35,527 nucleotides of DNA from Halothiobacillus sp. (lineage in GTDB: Bacteria; Pseudomonadota; Gammaproteobacteria; Halothiobacillales; Halothiobacillaceae), in NCBI GenBank assembly GCA_024636015.1, contig JAGXHU010000063.1:1-35527 (forward strand), in the 5' to 3' direction. Position numbers and translations under genes: made by a program. The notes under the pieces were generated by a model. The model saw only the letters and a list, made by a program, of their open reading frames with translations, ran no database searches and was not told the DNA's origin. Shown here in pieces: positions 15,734 through 26,031 of the stretch; the stretch's first letter is position 1; each line of letters begins with the position of its first letter.

Positions 15734-16887
15734 ATCGTTTTCGTTTGTTCGGCCAGCTTCGGCTGGCTCTGTTGCCTGTCGCCTGCCTGTGTGTGGTGGT
15801 ATCTCTGTTGAGTACGATTGCGCCATCGCGGGCTGCGGAGCCGACGGTGTCTGCCCTGGTTCAGGTGCAGTCGCTGGCCCGAAAAACCTTGACCCCAACC
15901 ATCCAAACTTACGGACAGGTGATCGCTGATCCCACCAAGACCTTGAGTGTGACGACCCAGGCGGGCGGACAAGTGACGCAGTTGATGGTGGAGGCTGGGC
16001 AATGGGTGCATAAGGGGCAAAAACTGCTCGTGCTGACGCTTAACCCGAAGGCCCGGCTTGATTATCAGAAAGCACAGACGCAGCTGACGGTGGCTGAGCA
16101 GGATCTGCATCAAAAGCAGTATCTGTTCGCACGTCAGATGGCGACGAAACAGGAGATCGTTCTTGCCCGTCAGGCCGTGTCCGACGCGCGCAAAACCGTG
16201 CGGGCCCAGGAAAAAATAGGCAGTAACGAACCCGTTCATGTCATTTTGGCGAGCGAGGATGCCCTCGTTTTGAATATCCCCGTTTCCGTCGGGTCGCTAG
16301 TCCCCCCCGGCGGGGCTCTGCTGTCCATGTCGTCCCGTCATGCCCTGTTGTTGCGACTGGGGATCGAACCCGAGGATGCGCGGCGTGTGTCGAGCGGAAT
16401 GGCGGTGACCTTTACCCCGGTATTCGCGAAGAGCGACGGGCAGAATATTCCCGACAAGGCGGCGGTCGTGCGGGTGGATGGTCAGATCAATCCGGCCACA
16501 CGTCTGCTGGATGTCGTGGCACGCCCGGATCTGTCCTCTTTATCGGGAACGAATACCAAGGGCGCCGCCACTTCTGATTTGATCGCCGGGATGACCGTGT
16601 CGGCCCGAATTGATTTGCCTGCCCAGACGGGTTTTGCCGTGCCGATCGATGCGGTACTCGATGTTGGGAATGATGAGGCTCACTTGCTTGTTGTGCACGA
16701 TGGTCACGCGGTATCGGTTCCTGTTCGAGTCGGGGTCTCGGTCGGTAGCATGACACTGGTCGAACCTGTGGGCTCAGGGGCGTTACACGTGGGTGATTCG
16801 ATCGTTGTGGTGGGGCAATACCCGCTTCAGCCCGGAATGGCCGTGCGTATTCAGTCCCGCAGCCCTACGACGGGAGCGTCCCAATGA
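15730..16887 (+). CDS. RND efflux periplasmic adaptor (membrane-fusion protein, HlyD family)
   Basis: 385 residues. Signal sequence/anchor at about 10-35 (ending SRAAEP), then a lipoyl half-domain (QTYGQVIADPTKTLSVT), a coiled-coil hairpin (about 95-150), the second lipoyl half with VGSLVPPGGALLSMSS, a beta-barrel and a membrane-proximal domain. The adaptor bridges the inner-membrane RND pump and the outer-membrane channel. It overlaps the genes on both sides by four bases (ATGA at 15730 and 16884). The coiled-coil hairpin is fairly short, as in metal- or small-molecule RND adaptors; substrate not deducible. Confidence 0.87.
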   Translation: MNRFRLFGQLRLALLPVACLCVVVSLLSTIAPSRAAEPTVSALVQVQSLARKTLTPTIQTYGQVIADPTKTLSVTTQAGGQVTQLMVEAGQWVHKGQKLLVLTLNPKARLDYQKAQTQLTVAEQDLHQKQYLFARQMATKQEIVLARQAVSDARKTVRAQEKIGSNEPVHVILASEDALVLNIPVSVGSLVPPGGALLSMSSRHALLLRLGIEPEDARRVSSGMAVTFTPVFAKSDGQNIPDKAAVVRVDGQINPATRLLDVVARPDLSSLSGTNTKGAATSDLIAGMTVSARIDLPAQTGFAVPIDAVLDVGNDEAHLLVVHDGHAVSVPVRVGVSVGSMTLVEPVGSGALHVGDSIVVVGQYPLQPGMAVRIQSRSPTTGASQ

Positions 16888-19800
16888 CGTTGAAGAAGGT
16901 CAGCGCTTTTGCCGAATGGTTGCTGTCTCATCGTCGGTCGATTCTGTTTCTTCTCGGGTTGTTGGTGTTGGCGGGGCTATACGCTGGAACCCGCATGCCG
17001 GTGTCGTTGTTCCCCTCTGTTTCCTTTCCGCGGATTGTGGTCGCCCTGGATGCCGGCGACCGCTCGGCGGAACAGATGCAGATGGAGATCACGGTGCCCA
17101 TTGAGCGGGCCTTGCGGAGTGTGCCGGGCGTGGTGGCGATTGATTCGACAACCAGTCGCGGTGCGGCGGATGTCGATCTGCGTTTCGCGTGGGGAACCGA
17201 TCTGCCACAAAAGGTGTTGCAGGTGCAGGGTGCGTTGACCCAGGCGGTTGCACAATTGCCGGCCGGGGTGCAGTTTCGTGTGAAGCGCATGGACCCGACG
17301 AAATTTCCCGTGGTGGCTTACAGCCTGACGTCTGACAGCATCGACCAGACAGATCTGCGGCGTATTGCGCGCTTGCAGATCCTGCCGGTTCTCTCAAGTG
17401 TTTCCGGCGTACGACAGGTCACGCTTCAGGGCGGGCAGGTTGCGGAATATCGGGTGTCGGTGAATCCCACCCGGCTGGCCGCACTGAATCTCTCAATGCA
17501 GGATGTGGTGCAGGCCTTGTCGGCCGAGAATACCGTGCAGGCGGTCGGCAAACTTCAAGCGCGTGGTCGGCTTGACCTGTTGCTGGCTGATGCGCGTTTC
17601 GCAACGGTCGATCAGGTCCGTCAAACCGTGTTGCGCACCGGCACCAACGGTATTATCCGGCTCGATGAAGTGGCTGACGTGCGCACCACCACGGTGCCGA
17701 ACTATCAAATTGTGACCGCCGATGGAAAACCGGCCGTCCTCGTGCAGATCTATCAGAATCTGGGTGGCAACACGATTGCCATTGATCAACGGGTACAGGC
17801 CAAACTCGCCGCGCTCGAATCGAGTTTGCCCAAGGGGGTGACCTTCAAGCGTTGGTACGATCAGAGCACGGTCATCATGGATTCGGCCAATTCGGTACGT
17901 GATGCCATCCTGCTGGGGATCGTGTTCGCTACGCTGGTTTTGTTGTTGTTCCTGCGCAGTCTGAAATTGGCACTGATCACGCTCGTGATGGTACCTGCCG
18001 TACTGGCGGCCACGACGGTGCTGTTATCGGTGCTCGGCATGAGTTTCGACATCATGACCCTGGGGGGGATGGCAGCCGCGGTCGGCCTGATTGTTGACGA
18101 TATCATCGTGATGCTCGAACAGATCACCCGCAAGCTGCGGGCCCAGGGACACGGTCCGCGCACTGTGATGCAGGCTGCGCATGATTTCACGCACCCGCTG
18201 GCCGGCTCCAGCACGGCCACGATCATCATCTTCCTGCCGCTGGCGTTCCTGAGTGGCGTGACCGGCGCCTTTTTCAAGGCGCTGTCGCTGACGATGGCCA
18301 CCGCATTGATTATCTCGTTTCTGTTCGTCTGGCTGGCGCTACCGCTGATTGCCGACAAACTGCTCGGTGCGCGTGATGCCCATGCCGAGAAAGAGGGACG
18401 CTTCGTCCTGCTGGTCCACCGGGGTTACCAGCGGTTGATGCAGCGGCTGCTCAGGCAACCGCTATGGGTATTGCCCCTGATTGGGACGGTAATCGTGGTG
18501 GGTGTGTTGGCCCTTGGTCGGGTGCCATCCGGATTCATGCCCGCCATGAATGAAGGGGGTTTCGTGCTGGATTATCAGACGGCACCGGGCACCTCGCTGG
18601 TCGAAACTGATCGCCTGGTGCGTCAGGTGGAGCACATCTTCGCCACGACCCCCGAAGTGGCCACCTGGACCCGGCGTACGGGTACGCAACTGGGGGGCGG
18701 GCTGACCGAGGCGAATCAGGGGGATATGTTTATCCTGCTCAAAAGCCCGAAAGGGCAGCAGGCGGTAATGGACCACATCGCTGAACGCATCAACACTGAG
18801 GTGCCAGGCTTCAAACTGCTGGACATGAACCAGCCCATGCAGGATCTGATCGGCGATTTGAGCGGGTCGCCGCGCCCGGTCGTTGTTCGTTTGAGCGGGG
18901 CAGACTGGCCGACCTTGCAGGCACTCGCCCCGAAAGTGGCCGCGGCCCTCAACAAAGTAAACGGCCTCAAAGAAATCAACGATGGCCTTGTGATCGCGGG
19001 GGGCTCGATCGATATCCGAATTGATCATGCCAAGGCAGCCTTGGAGGGGCTCACGCCTGCTGGAATCACGCAACAATTGGGTGATCTCCTCGCGGGGGCT
19101 GTGCCCACCCGGATTCGTCATGGGCAGGAAATGATCGGTGTGCGTGTTTGGTTGCCCGCGCGGGATCGTCAGTCGTTGGCAGATATCGAGCAGATGAAAT
19201 TGCGCGCCCCCGATGGCCACCTTGTACCGGTAGGCAGGGTGGCGCAGCTGACGCGCGTCAACGGGATTGCTGAAATTACGCGCCATGATCTGCAACCCGC
19301 GGTATCGGTGTCTGCACGTATCGAAGGGCGGGGTTTCGGCGCCACCATCGCCGACGTGAAAAAGGTACTCGATAAACCGGGTTTGCTCCCTGACGGCGTG
19401 CATTACGAATTCGGCGGACTGTACCTCCAGCAGCAAAAAGCTTTTGGTGGGTTGATGCTGGTGTTCGTAGCGGCGGCGCTGCTGGTGTTTCTCGCATTGC
19501 TGTTCCTCTACGAACAGTTCACCGTGGCGCTTTCGATCATGGTCGCCCCGCTACTCGCCGTGGGCGGGGTATTCACGGGGCTCTGGATTGCAGGCCAAAC
19601 GCTAAACATCACCGCACTCATGGGCATGATCATGATTATCGGGATCGTGACGGAAGTTGCCGTGTTCTATTTCTCAGAACTGACCATACTGCGGCCAGCC
19701 GGTGAACCGCTCACGCAGCAATTGCTGATCGATGCGGGCATCAACCGGATTCGCCCCATCGCCATGACCACGATTGCCGCCATTCTGGCCTTGCTGCCAC

Positions 19801-19961
19801 TGGGTTTGGGGATCGGGCAGGGTTCTGCCATGCAACAGCCCCTGGCCGTCGCGATCATTTCTGGTTTGGCGATTCAGATGCCGTTGGTGCTGGTGATTAT
19901 GCCGGTCGTTTATCGAGTTTTTCTGGGGCTTGGCAGACAGAAGTCATTGACGCAGACTTAA
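16884..19961 (+). CDS. RND-family inner-membrane efflux pump (AcrB/MexF superfamily)
   Basis: 1025 residues, the usual RND length, with a first membrane helix at about 20-37, a large periplasmic loop, a block of helices (about 335-500), a second loop and a final helix block (about 860-1015). TM4 carries the proton-relay pair D405-D406 in GLIVDDIIVMLEQ. The HAE1-like opening is MPVSLFPSVSFPRIVV. It takes protons in to push substrates out through the adaptor and channel encoded just upstream. No regulator gene is attached. It lacks the Met clusters expected in a CusA-type copper pump, so an organic solute or drug seems likelier, but this is weak inference. Confidence 0.92.
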   Translation: MTLKKVSAFAEWLLSHRRSILFLLGLLVLAGLYAGTRMPVSLFPSVSFPRIVVALDAGDRSAEQMQMEITVPIERALRSVPGVVAIDSTTSRGAADVDLRFAWGTDLPQKVLQVQGALTQAVAQLPAGVQFRVKRMDPTKFPVVAYSLTSDSIDQTDLRRIARLQILPVLSSVSGVRQVTLQGGQVAEYRVSVNPTRLAALNLSMQDVVQALSAENTVQAVGKLQARGRLDLLLADARFATVDQVRQTVLRTGTNGIIRLDEVADVRTTTVPNYQIVTADGKPAVLVQIYQNLGGNTIAIDQRVQAKLAALESSLPKGVTFKRWYDQSTVIMDSANSVRDAILLGIVFATLVLLLFLRSLKLALITLVMVPAVLAATTVLLSVLGMSFDIMTLGGMAAAVGLIVDDIIVMLEQITRKLRAQGHGPRTVMQAAHDFTHPLAGSSTATIIIFLPLAFLSGVTGAFFKALSLTMATALIISFLFVWLALPLIADKLLGARDAHAEKEGRFVLLVHRGYQRLMQRLLRQPLWVLPLIGTVIVVGVLALGRVPSGFMPAMNEGGFVLDYQTAPGTSLVETDRLVRQVEHIFATTPEVATWTRRTGTQLGGGLTEANQGDMFILLKSPKGQQAVMDHIAERINTEVPGFKLLDMNQPMQDLIGDLSGSPRPVVVRLSGADWPTLQALAPKVAAALNKVNGLKEINDGLVIAGGSIDIRIDHAKAALEGLTPAGITQQLGDLLAGAVPTRIRHGQEMIGVRVWLPARDRQSLADIEQMKLRAPDGHLVPVGRVAQLTRVNGIAEITRHDLQPAVSVSARIEGRGFGATIADVKKVLDKPGLLPDGVHYEFGGLYLQQQKAFGGLMLVFVAAALLVFLALLFLYEQFTVALSIMVAPLLAVGGVFTGLWIAGQTLNITALMGMIMIIGIVTEVAVFYFSELTILRPAGEPLTQQLLIDAGINRIRPIAMTTIAAILALLPLGLGIGQGSAMQQPLAVAIISGLAIQMPLVLVIMPVVYRVFLGLGRQKSLTQT

Positions 19962-20051
19962 ATTCACCGTGGGCAGGTAGTGGGTACGCATTGCCGGGTC
20001 GCAATTTGCTATCATGCCCCCCACTATTGGCTTGTCTAAGGAGACGCCCTC

Positions 20052-20681
20052 ATGGCGATCGCTAACCGTCGTTCGGTAATGACCCTGTTTACCAACCCTG
20101 AAAACCCAGACTGCCACCGAACTCGGATCGTTCTTGCTGAAAAGGAACTCACCGCCGATATCATCGATATATCTGTCGGGGAAATTCCGGAAGACTTTCA
20201 TGACTTGAGCCCGGAAGGTACCGTGCCGGTGCTGGCGGACCGCGATCTCGTGATCACCAATGCCCGTGTCATCATGGAGTATTTGGACGAGCGTTTTCCG
20301 CATCCCCCCTTGATGCCGGTTGATCCGGTCAGTCGTGCCAAGGTGCGTACTGCCCTGTACTCGATCGAGCGCGATTGGTACGGCCTGTTGCCGGAATTCG
20401 AGCGTGGCGAGAAAACCGTTTCGCGGGCACGCAAACAATTGCGGGAAGGGCTCTTGGCGTTGGCGCCGGCCTTTGGTCATCAGCCTTTTTTCATGAGCGA
20501 TGAGTTCAGCCTGACCGACGTGACCCTCTCTGCCTTGCTCTGGCGTTTGCCGGTCTATGGCATCGATTTGTCGGGTGCCGGTTCCAAGCCTGTGCTCGAT
20601 TATATGAAGCGCATGTTCGATCGGCCGACGTTCCAGTTGAGTCTGACTGAGGTCGAGCGCGAAATGCGTGATCGCTATTAA
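20052..20681 (+). CDS. sspA: Stringent starvation protein A (SspA)
   Basis: 209 residues with a glutathione-S-transferase fold lacking catalytic residues. The opening SVMTLFTNPENPDCHRTRIV and the middle EGTVPVLADRDLVITNARVI are typical of SspA, which binds RNA polymerase and alters transcription in stationary phase and stress. AAGGAG lies nine bases before the ATG. sspB follows after nine bases, the standard operon. The usual upstream petABC (cytochrome bc1) genes are replaced here by the RND operon. Confidence 0.95.
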   Translation: MAIANRRSVMTLFTNPENPDCHRTRIVLAEKELTADIIDISVGEIPEDFHDLSPEGTVPVLADRDLVITNARVIMEYLDERFPHPPLMPVDPVSRAKVRTALYSIERDWYGLLPEFERGEKTVSRARKQLREGLLALAPAFGHQPFFMSDEFSLTDVTLSALLWRLPVYGIDLSGAGSKPVLDYMKRMFDRPTFQLSLTEVEREMRDRY

Positions 20682-20690
20682 GGTTTAACC

Positions 20691-21236
20691 ATGCTTTCCA
20701 AACGTCCTTATTTGGTGCAAGCCCTGTATGAGTGGACCGTGGATCAAGGCCATGTGCCGATTATCGTGGTTGATGCCACGGTATCTCGGGTGATGGTCCC
20801 GACGGCGCACGTCGAGGAAGGGAAAATCCACCTGAATATCAGTCCGAGTGCGGTCCGTGATTTTTCCATAGATCGTGCGGCCATCGCCTTTGAGGCGCGC
20901 TTTGGGGGTACGCCGCAATCCGTGTTCGTACCCATGCGGGCCATCGTCGGTATTTACGATCGGGATTCGGGTAGCGGTGCACAATTCCCGCCGGAGCCGG
21001 ATGAAGAGTTCATGGATGATGACGATCAGTCCACCCCACCGGGACTGAGCTTGGCGGGCTCGCAGAGCCCCCGACCGCCGACACCAATCCGCCCCGTGCC
21101 GGATCGTATACCTGTTAATCCATCAGCTCAGGGAGATAAAAAGGGTCAGGATGGGAACGAGGGACCGGATGACGAACCACCCTCGCCCAAAGGGCCCAAA
21201 GGACCAAAGGGTTCCCCCCTGCGGATTGTCAAGTAA
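20691..21236 (+). CDS. sspB: ClpXP specificity-enhancing factor SspB
   Basis: 181 residues. An amino-terminal SspB fold (about 1-100; SKRPYLVQALYEWTVDQGH and HLNISPSAVRDF) grips ssrA-tagged proteins. A long flexible Pro/Gly/Asp-rich linker (about 105-175, with PKGPKGPKG) follows. The final LRIVK is the ClpX-docking tail, as in the LRVVK end of E. coli SspB. It delivers tagged proteins from stalled ribosomes to the ClpXP protease. Its linker is longer and more proline-rich than in E. coli, but both functional ends are intact. Confidence 0.94.
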   Translation: MLSKRPYLVQALYEWTVDQGHVPIIVVDATVSRVMVPTAHVEEGKIHLNISPSAVRDFSIDRAAIAFEARFGGTPQSVFVPMRAIVGIYDRDSGSGAQFPPEPDEEFMDDDDQSTPPGLSLAGSQSPRPPTPIRPVPDRIPVNPSAQGDKKGQDGNEGPDDEPPSPKGPKGPKGSPLRIVK

Positions 21237-21296
21237 GCGCCGACGGCATTATCGTCCGATGGCTTGGCTGGGCAGAACGGTCCTTCACGATTGCCC

Positions 21297-21334
21297 GCAG
21301 CGCCTGTCTGTTACAAGCAAGGCGCTGCATTTTC
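21297..21334 (+). terminator. Terminator of the sspA-sspB operon
   Basis: Perfect nine-pair stem GCAGCGCCT / AGGCGCTGC (21297-21305 and 21320-21328) followed by ATTTTC, about 60 bases after the sspB stop. The remaining bases up to ftsK (about 21335-21498) are AT-rich and should hold its promoter. Confidence 0.8.
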
Positions 21335-21498
21335 CCAAGAGCGAAAGCCGCTCATGCATTTCGATGCATCGATTCATTCAAGAAATACACCGAACATTGG
21401 ATGTTTGGGCTGAACCACGGGTTTGGTTATACTGAGTTCAAGTTGTTAAAATTTGCGTGAACTATTGTGTTTAAAATTATGATTTATTGTGTATTTCA

Positions 21499-23859
21499 AT
21501 GAGTGCAGTCAAGCACACCATGTTGTTTCAGCCACAGCGGATGGTGGCCGATCTTTTTCTGATCGGCCTGATTCTGGTCATGGGCTATTACAGCATTTCG
21601 CTGTTTACCTACTCACCGGGCGATCCCGGGTTCAGCACCACGGGGCAGAACGCGCACATCCATAACGCGGGTGGGTTGATTGGTGCCTGGCTGGCGGATT
21701 TTTCGCGTTTCCTGCTCGGGTATGGCGCCTATGCGCTTCCTCCGATGGTTTTGGTCTTTGCCTTGCGTCAGTTCGTGCGCCTACGGGCAGGGAACGGGCT
21801 GCTCGATGTGTTCATGGCCATTCAGATCGGCGGCGTGGTGTTGACTATCTTTGCGGTGACCGTGCTGGCGTCCATTCACCAGCTTCCACCGGATGCAGCC
21901 ATGGGCGTGTCGGCCGGCGGCGTGATCGGCAATGTGCTAGCTACCGGGGTCATCCATTATCTGGGTGCGCTCGGGGGCACGGTGTTGATGCTGGGTTTTT
22001 TGATGCTGGCATTTTCAACGGTTTCCGGATTGTCCTGGTTTGCGGTTTTTGAACTGGTTGGGCGGTTGATCGAAGGGCTATTCAGCCTGGTTGTTCGTAT
22101 GGGTTCGTTTCTGAGTACTCGATCGCTGCGCACCGCGCCGTCCATGGGCGGAGGAGGAGGGCAGTCTGATTTCACGCCGGCACCGCGAAAACGGGCCAGC
22201 AAGCCGCGTGAATCCTCTTTCCGTGAGGACCCCCGTATTGATGCGTCTTCGCCCGCAGCCATTGAGGCGCCCAAGCCCCTGCTGCCCGCGTTGGCAAAGA
22301 AAGGGCGCAACTTGCCTGGCAAAACCCCGCGCCAGGTCCAGCCGGTTTTGGGCACCGAGAACGGTTTGCCGATTGTCGATCTGCTGGATTTTGCCCCTAA
22401 AGCGGATACGGGCTACAGCCCCGAAACCCTGCAGGCAATGTCCCAGCTGATCGAAGATCGGCTGGAAGAATTCGGCGTGCGGGTCGATGTGGTCGCCGCC
22501 ACGCCGGGCCCGGTCATCACCCGGTTTGAATTGCAACCGGCAGCGGGGGTCAAGGTCAGCCAGATTTCCAATCTGGCGAAAGATCTGGCCCGTGCGCTCT
22601 CGATTATCTCGGTGCGGGTGGTTGAAGTCATTCCGGGTAAATCGACCGTGGGTCTGGAAATTCCCAATCAGGTACGAGAAATCATCGCCCTGCGTGAGTT
22701 GATAGAATCCAAGCATTACCAAGACAGCCGCTCTCCGCTCACCATCGCGCTGGGCAAGGACATTGCCGGTGGATCGGTCACCGCCGATCTCGCTCGCATG
22801 CCGCATCTGCTGGTGGCCGGTACGACCGGCTCGGGTAAATCGGTCGGCGTGAATGCCATGATTCTGAGCCTGCTGTATAAAGCGACGGCCGACGATGTTC
22901 GTTTGATTCTGATCGATCCGAAGATGCTGGAACTGTCGGTCTACGAAGGCATTCCCCATCTGCTCGCGCCGGTGGTCACGGATATGAAGGAAGCCGCCAA
23001 TGCCCTGCGTTGGGCAGTGGGCGAGATGGAGCGACGCTACAAGCTCATGTCGTCGCTGGGCGTGCGTAACCTTGCCGGTTGCAATGAGAAAATCAGTGCC
23101 GCTGCCGCCCGCGGTGAGCCACTTCGAAATCCCTTCCACAATCCTGCCGAGGCGCTCGATCCCGATCTGCCGGCAGCGGAGCTGGAGCGGTTGCCGTTCA
23201 TCGTCATCGTGGTGGATGAATTTGCCGACATGATGATGGTGGTCGGCAAGAAGGTCGAAGAGTTGATCGCACGGCTCGCGCAGAAGGCACGTGCTTCGGG
23301 TATTCACCTGATTCTGGCTACACAGCGGCCGTCGGTGGATGTGATCACCGGCTTGATCAAGGCCAATATTCCGACGCGGATTTCATTCCAGGTCTCCTCC
23401 AAGATCGACTCGCGGACGATTCTGGACCAGATGGGTGCGGAGAGTCTGCTGGGTCATGGCGACATGCTGTTTCTCCCGCCCGGTACCGGGCTACCCAAGC
23501 GCGTACATGGTGCGTTTGTCAGCGATGACGAGGTGCATCGGGTGGTTGAGGCCCTGAAGGCACTGGGCGAACCAAACTATATTGAGGCTGTGCTGTCTGA
23601 TGAATCGGCATCCGGCATTACCTTGCCGGGTGAAAAGCCGGTCTCGGCTTCGGGCGAGGTCATGGATGAGTACTATGATCAGGCCGTGGCCATTGTGACC
23701 GAGACCCGCAAGGCCTCGATCTCCTATGTGCAACGCCGACTGAAGATCGGTTACAACCGGGCGGCACGTTTGGTTGAAGAAATGGAAAACGACGGGATTG
23801 TTGGTCAGTTGCAGGCCAATGGTTCCCGCGAGGTTCTGGCGCCACCGCCGCCTAAGTGA
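21499..23859 (+). CDS. ftsK: DNA translocase FtsK
   Basis: 786 residues from the ATG at 21499; an in-frame TTG at 21487 and an ATG at 21520 are alternatives, as no strong ribosome-binding site marks any of them. The amino-terminal four-helix membrane domain (about 15-195) anchors it at the division septum. A short Pro/Arg-rich linker follows, then the RecA-like motor: Walker A GTTGSGKS near 445, Walker [12 protein letters not shown] near 575, and [13 protein letters not shown]. The gamma winged helix at the end ([20 protein letters not shown]) reads KOPS motifs and activates XerCD at dif. The linker is much shorter than in E. coli FtsK (1329 residues), as is common outside enterics. Confidence 0.96.
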   Translation: MSAVKHTMLFQPQRMVADLFLIGLILVMGYYSISLFTYSPGDPGFSTTGQNAHIHNAGGLIGAWLADFSRFLLGYGAYALPPMVLVFALRQFVRLRAGNGLLDVFMAIQIGGVVLTIFAVTVLASIHQLPPDAAMGVSAGGVIGNVLATGVIHYLGALGGTVLMLGFLMLAFSTVSGLSWFAVFELVGRLIEGLFSLVVRMGSFLSTRSLRTAPSMGGGGGQSDFTPAPRKRASKPRESSFREDPRIDASSPAAIEAPKPLLPALAKKGRNLPGKTPRQVQPVLGTENGLPIVDLLDFAPKADTGYSPETLQAMSQLIEDRLEEFGVRVDVVAATPGPVITRFELQPAAGVKVSQISNLAKDLARALSIISVRVVEVIPGKSTVGLEIPNQVREIIALRELIESKHYQDSRSPLTIALGKDIAGGSVTADLARMPHLLVAGTTGSGKSVGVNAMILSLLYKATADDVRLILIDPKMLELSVYEGIPHLLAPVVTDMKEAANALRWAVGEMERRYKLMSSLGVRNLAGCNEKISAAAARGEPLRNPFHNPAEALDPDLPAAELERLPFIVIVVDEFADMMMVVGKKVEELIARLAQKARASGIHLILATQRPSVDVITGLIKANIPTRISFQVSSKIDSRTILDQMGAESLLGHGDMLFLPPGTGLPKRVHGAFVSDDEVHRVVEALKALGEPNYIEAVLSDESASGITLPGEKPVSASGEVMDEYYDQAVAIVTETRKASISYVQRRLKIGYNRAARLVEEMENDGIVGQLQANGSREVLAPPPPK

Positions 23860-23890
23860 TCTGCCTGATTAGCGGCAGATCTTATTGATC
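23858..23890 (+). terminator. Terminator overlapping the ftsK stop codon
   Basis: Eight-pair stem GATCTGCC / GGCAGATC (23858-23865 and 23874-23881) with an eight-base loop and a T-rich tail (TTATTGATCTTTATT). It begins inside the stop codon and would partly separate ftsK from lolA. Confidence 0.6.
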
Positions 23891-23949
23891 TTTATTCCTC
23901 TGTTTTTTCAGTTTTTGTACCCGTTCAATCGGTGTTTCAGGTGTGTGTC

Positions 23950-24651
23950 ATGATCTGTCGTCGCGTGTTCTTGCTGTGTATTTGTGGATTGGCGATGTCC
24001 GGCCCCGTCGTGTATGCGGCCCCCGGAAATAATATTGCGCCGGGTGGTGACCAGACAGATGTTCAGTCCTTTCCGCTTGGCGCGGACACCAATCCCGCCG
24101 ATACCCGGCCGCTGGTGACTTTCGTTCATAACCTCAAGACGTTTTCCGCTAATTTTGTGCAACAGCAAGTCAATGCGCGCGGCCTGAAACAACCGGCATC
24201 TTCCGGACATTTTGTCCTGGCGCGCCCTGGCCAGTTCTACTGGATCTACGAAAAACCGTATGTGCAGAAGCTGATTGCCAATGAGGGCACGCTGTGGGTC
24301 TATGATCCCGATCTCTCGCAAGTCACCCGCATCGCGATGAGCAAGGATCATGGCGCCCCGATCGGTATTTTTCTCGGCACAAAGCCCCTTGAATCGGTAT
24401 TTACCATTACGGCGCAAGGCAAGAATGACGGGTTGAGCTGGTTTGGTCTGGTTGATCGAGCCGGGCAGAGTGATTTCAGTCAGCTGCAAGTCGGGCTGGA
24501 TGGAGAGGGCATTAAAGCGATGGTGTTTACCGACAAGCTGGGCAATCGGACGACGGTGCAGTTTAGTGCGCGACAGGTCAACAAGCCGGTGGATAAGTCG
24601 CTGTTTGATTTCAGCCCGCCGGCGGGGGTTGATGTGGTCGAGAACCGCTAA
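23950..24651 (+). CDS. lolA: Outer-membrane lipoprotein carrier protein LolA
   Basis: 233 residues with a signal peptide (about 1-27, ending VYA-AP). The mature part has the LolA signature: LKTFSANFVQQQVNARG, then SGHFVLARPGQFYWIYEKPY, LWVYDPDLSQVTRI and the closing FDFSPPAGVDVVE. LolA takes lipoproteins from LolCDE and ferries them through the periplasm to LolB. An ATG at 23950 gives a normal signal peptide; a GTG six codons earlier is possible. The ftsK-lolA-rarA order is conserved in many gammaproteobacteria, which supports the call. Confidence 0.93.
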   Translation: MICRRVFLLCICGLAMSGPVVYAAPGNNIAPGGDQTDVQSFPLGADTNPADTRPLVTFVHNLKTFSANFVQQQVNARGLKQPASSGHFVLARPGQFYWIYEKPYVQKLIANEGTLWVYDPDLSQVTRIAMSKDHGAPIGIFLGTKPLESVFTITAQGKNDGLSWFGLVDRAGQSDFSQLQVGLDGEGIKAMVFTDKLGNRTTVQFSARQVNKPVDKSLFDFSPPAGVDVVENR

Positions 24652-24680
24652 CAGCGATTTTCGCCTTCAGCCCAGTCATC

Positions 24681-25982
24681 ATGGCCGATTTATTCCACCA
24701 AGAACCCACGCCCCCCCTGGCCGAAGCTCTTCGGCCGAAAATACTGGATCAGGTGATCGGTCAAAGTCATCTGTTGGGGCCGGGCAAGCCCCTGCGTTTG
24801 GCATTCGATGCGGGTAAACCGCATTCGATGATTCTGTGGGGCCCGCCGGGCGTAGGCAAGACGACGCTGGCTCGTCTGACGGCGCATGCCTTCGCCGGTG
24901 AGTTCATTGCACTGTCTGCCGTCTTCTCCGGGGTCAAGGACATCCGGGCCGCAATGGATCAGGCGGAACGGAACCTGGCGATGGACAAGCGCACCATCCT
25001 GTTCATCGACGAGATCCATCGGTTCAACAAGGCCCAACAGGATGCATTGTTGCCCTATGCCGAATCGGGTCTGGTGATTCTGATTGGTGCCACCACCGAA
25101 AATCCCTCCTTCGAGGTGAATTCAGCCCTGCTGTCGCGCGCGCAGGTCTATGTGCTCAAATCGCTGACCGAGCCGGAACTCCGACAACTGATCGACCGGG
25201 CGCGTGAAACGGTGCTGGCGCATCTCGATTTCGAACCCGATGCCCTGGATGGGCTGATCGGGCTGGCCGATGGTGACGCCCGCCGCCTGCTCAACATGCT
25301 GGAGCAGCTTGATACAGCGGTCAGCGCGTCTGGAATCCGGACGATCACCGCAGATTTTCTGCAGAACGCGCTAACCCAAAGCACACGTCTCTTCGACAAG
25401 GGCGGCGAGAATTTTTACGATCAAATATCGGCATTGCATAAATCCGTACGCGGGTCGAATCCCGATGCGGCGCTGTACTGGTTTTGCCGCATGCTGGATG
25501 GCGGTGCAGATGCCAAATATCTGTCACGCCGGATCGTGCGGATGGCCTGGGAAGATATCGGCCTGGCCGATCCCCGTGCGATGCAGATTGCCAATGATGC
25601 GGCCACCACCTACGAGCGACTCGGTTCGCCCGAGGGCGAGCTGGCCCTCGGACAGGCGGTGATTTACCTCGCGATTGCGGCGAAAAGCAACGCGGGGTAC
25701 ATGGCCTTCAATCGGGCGCAGGCCTTTGTGAAGCAGGATCAATCTCGCGAGGTGCCGATCCATTTACGCAATGCGCCCACCAAATTGATGAAAGAACTGG
25801 GTTATGGGCACGCCTACCGCTATGCTCATGACGAACCCCATGCCTTTGCGGCCGGTGAAACCTACTTGCCGGATGGCATGGACGACCCCGCCTGGTATCA
25901 ACCCGTACCCCGCGGGCTTGAAGAGAAAATTGCCCAGAAGATGGCCTTCCTTCGACAACTGGATGAGGAATCCAAATCATGA
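24681..25982 (+). CDS. rarA: Replication-associated recombination protein RarA (MgsA)
   Basis: 433-residue AAA+ ATPase of the RarA/WRNIP1 family that acts at stalled replication forks. [19 protein letters not shown] opens the protein. Walker A is GPPGVGKT at 54-61, the Walker B end DEIH is at 110-113, and sensor 1 is [13 protein letters not shown]. The carboxy-terminal tetramerisation domain has [20 protein letters not shown] and ends with the [19 protein letters not shown] block. Full length, no anomalies. It starts 29 bases after lolA and is probably in its operon. Confidence 0.95.
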   Translation: MADLFHQEPTPPLAEALRPKILDQVIGQSHLLGPGKPLRLAFDAGKPHSMILWGPPGVGKTTLARLTAHAFAGEFIALSAVFSGVKDIRAAMDQAERNLAMDKRTILFIDEIHRFNKAQQDALLPYAESGLVILIGATTENPSFEVNSALLSRAQVYVLKSLTEPELRQLIDRARETVLAHLDFEPDALDGLIGLADGDARRLLNMLEQLDTAVSASGIRTITADFLQNALTQSTRLFDKGGENFYDQISALHKSVRGSNPDAALYWFCRMLDGGADAKYLSRRIVRMAWEDIGLADPRAMQIANDAATTYERLGSPEGELALGQAVIYLAIAAKSNAGYMAFNRAQAFVKQDQSREVPIHLRNAPTKLMKELGYGHAYRYAHDEPHAFAAGETYLPDGMDDPAWYQPVPRGLEEKIAQKMAFLRQLDEESKS

Positions 25983-26031
25983 ATAGCGATCACGTTCACC
26001 GCATCGGGGCATCAGCTCCAGCGATGGTTGA

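Noticed and set aside
18462..19436. 324-codon minus-strand open frame inside the RND pump gene
   Set aside because: Antisense shadow of a conserved gene; no recognisable domain or start signal.
22078..23307. 409-codon minus-strand open frame inside ftsK
   Set aside because: It is antisense to an intact, well recognised ftsK; its His/Arg/Gln-rich translation is a byproduct of GC-rich codon use.
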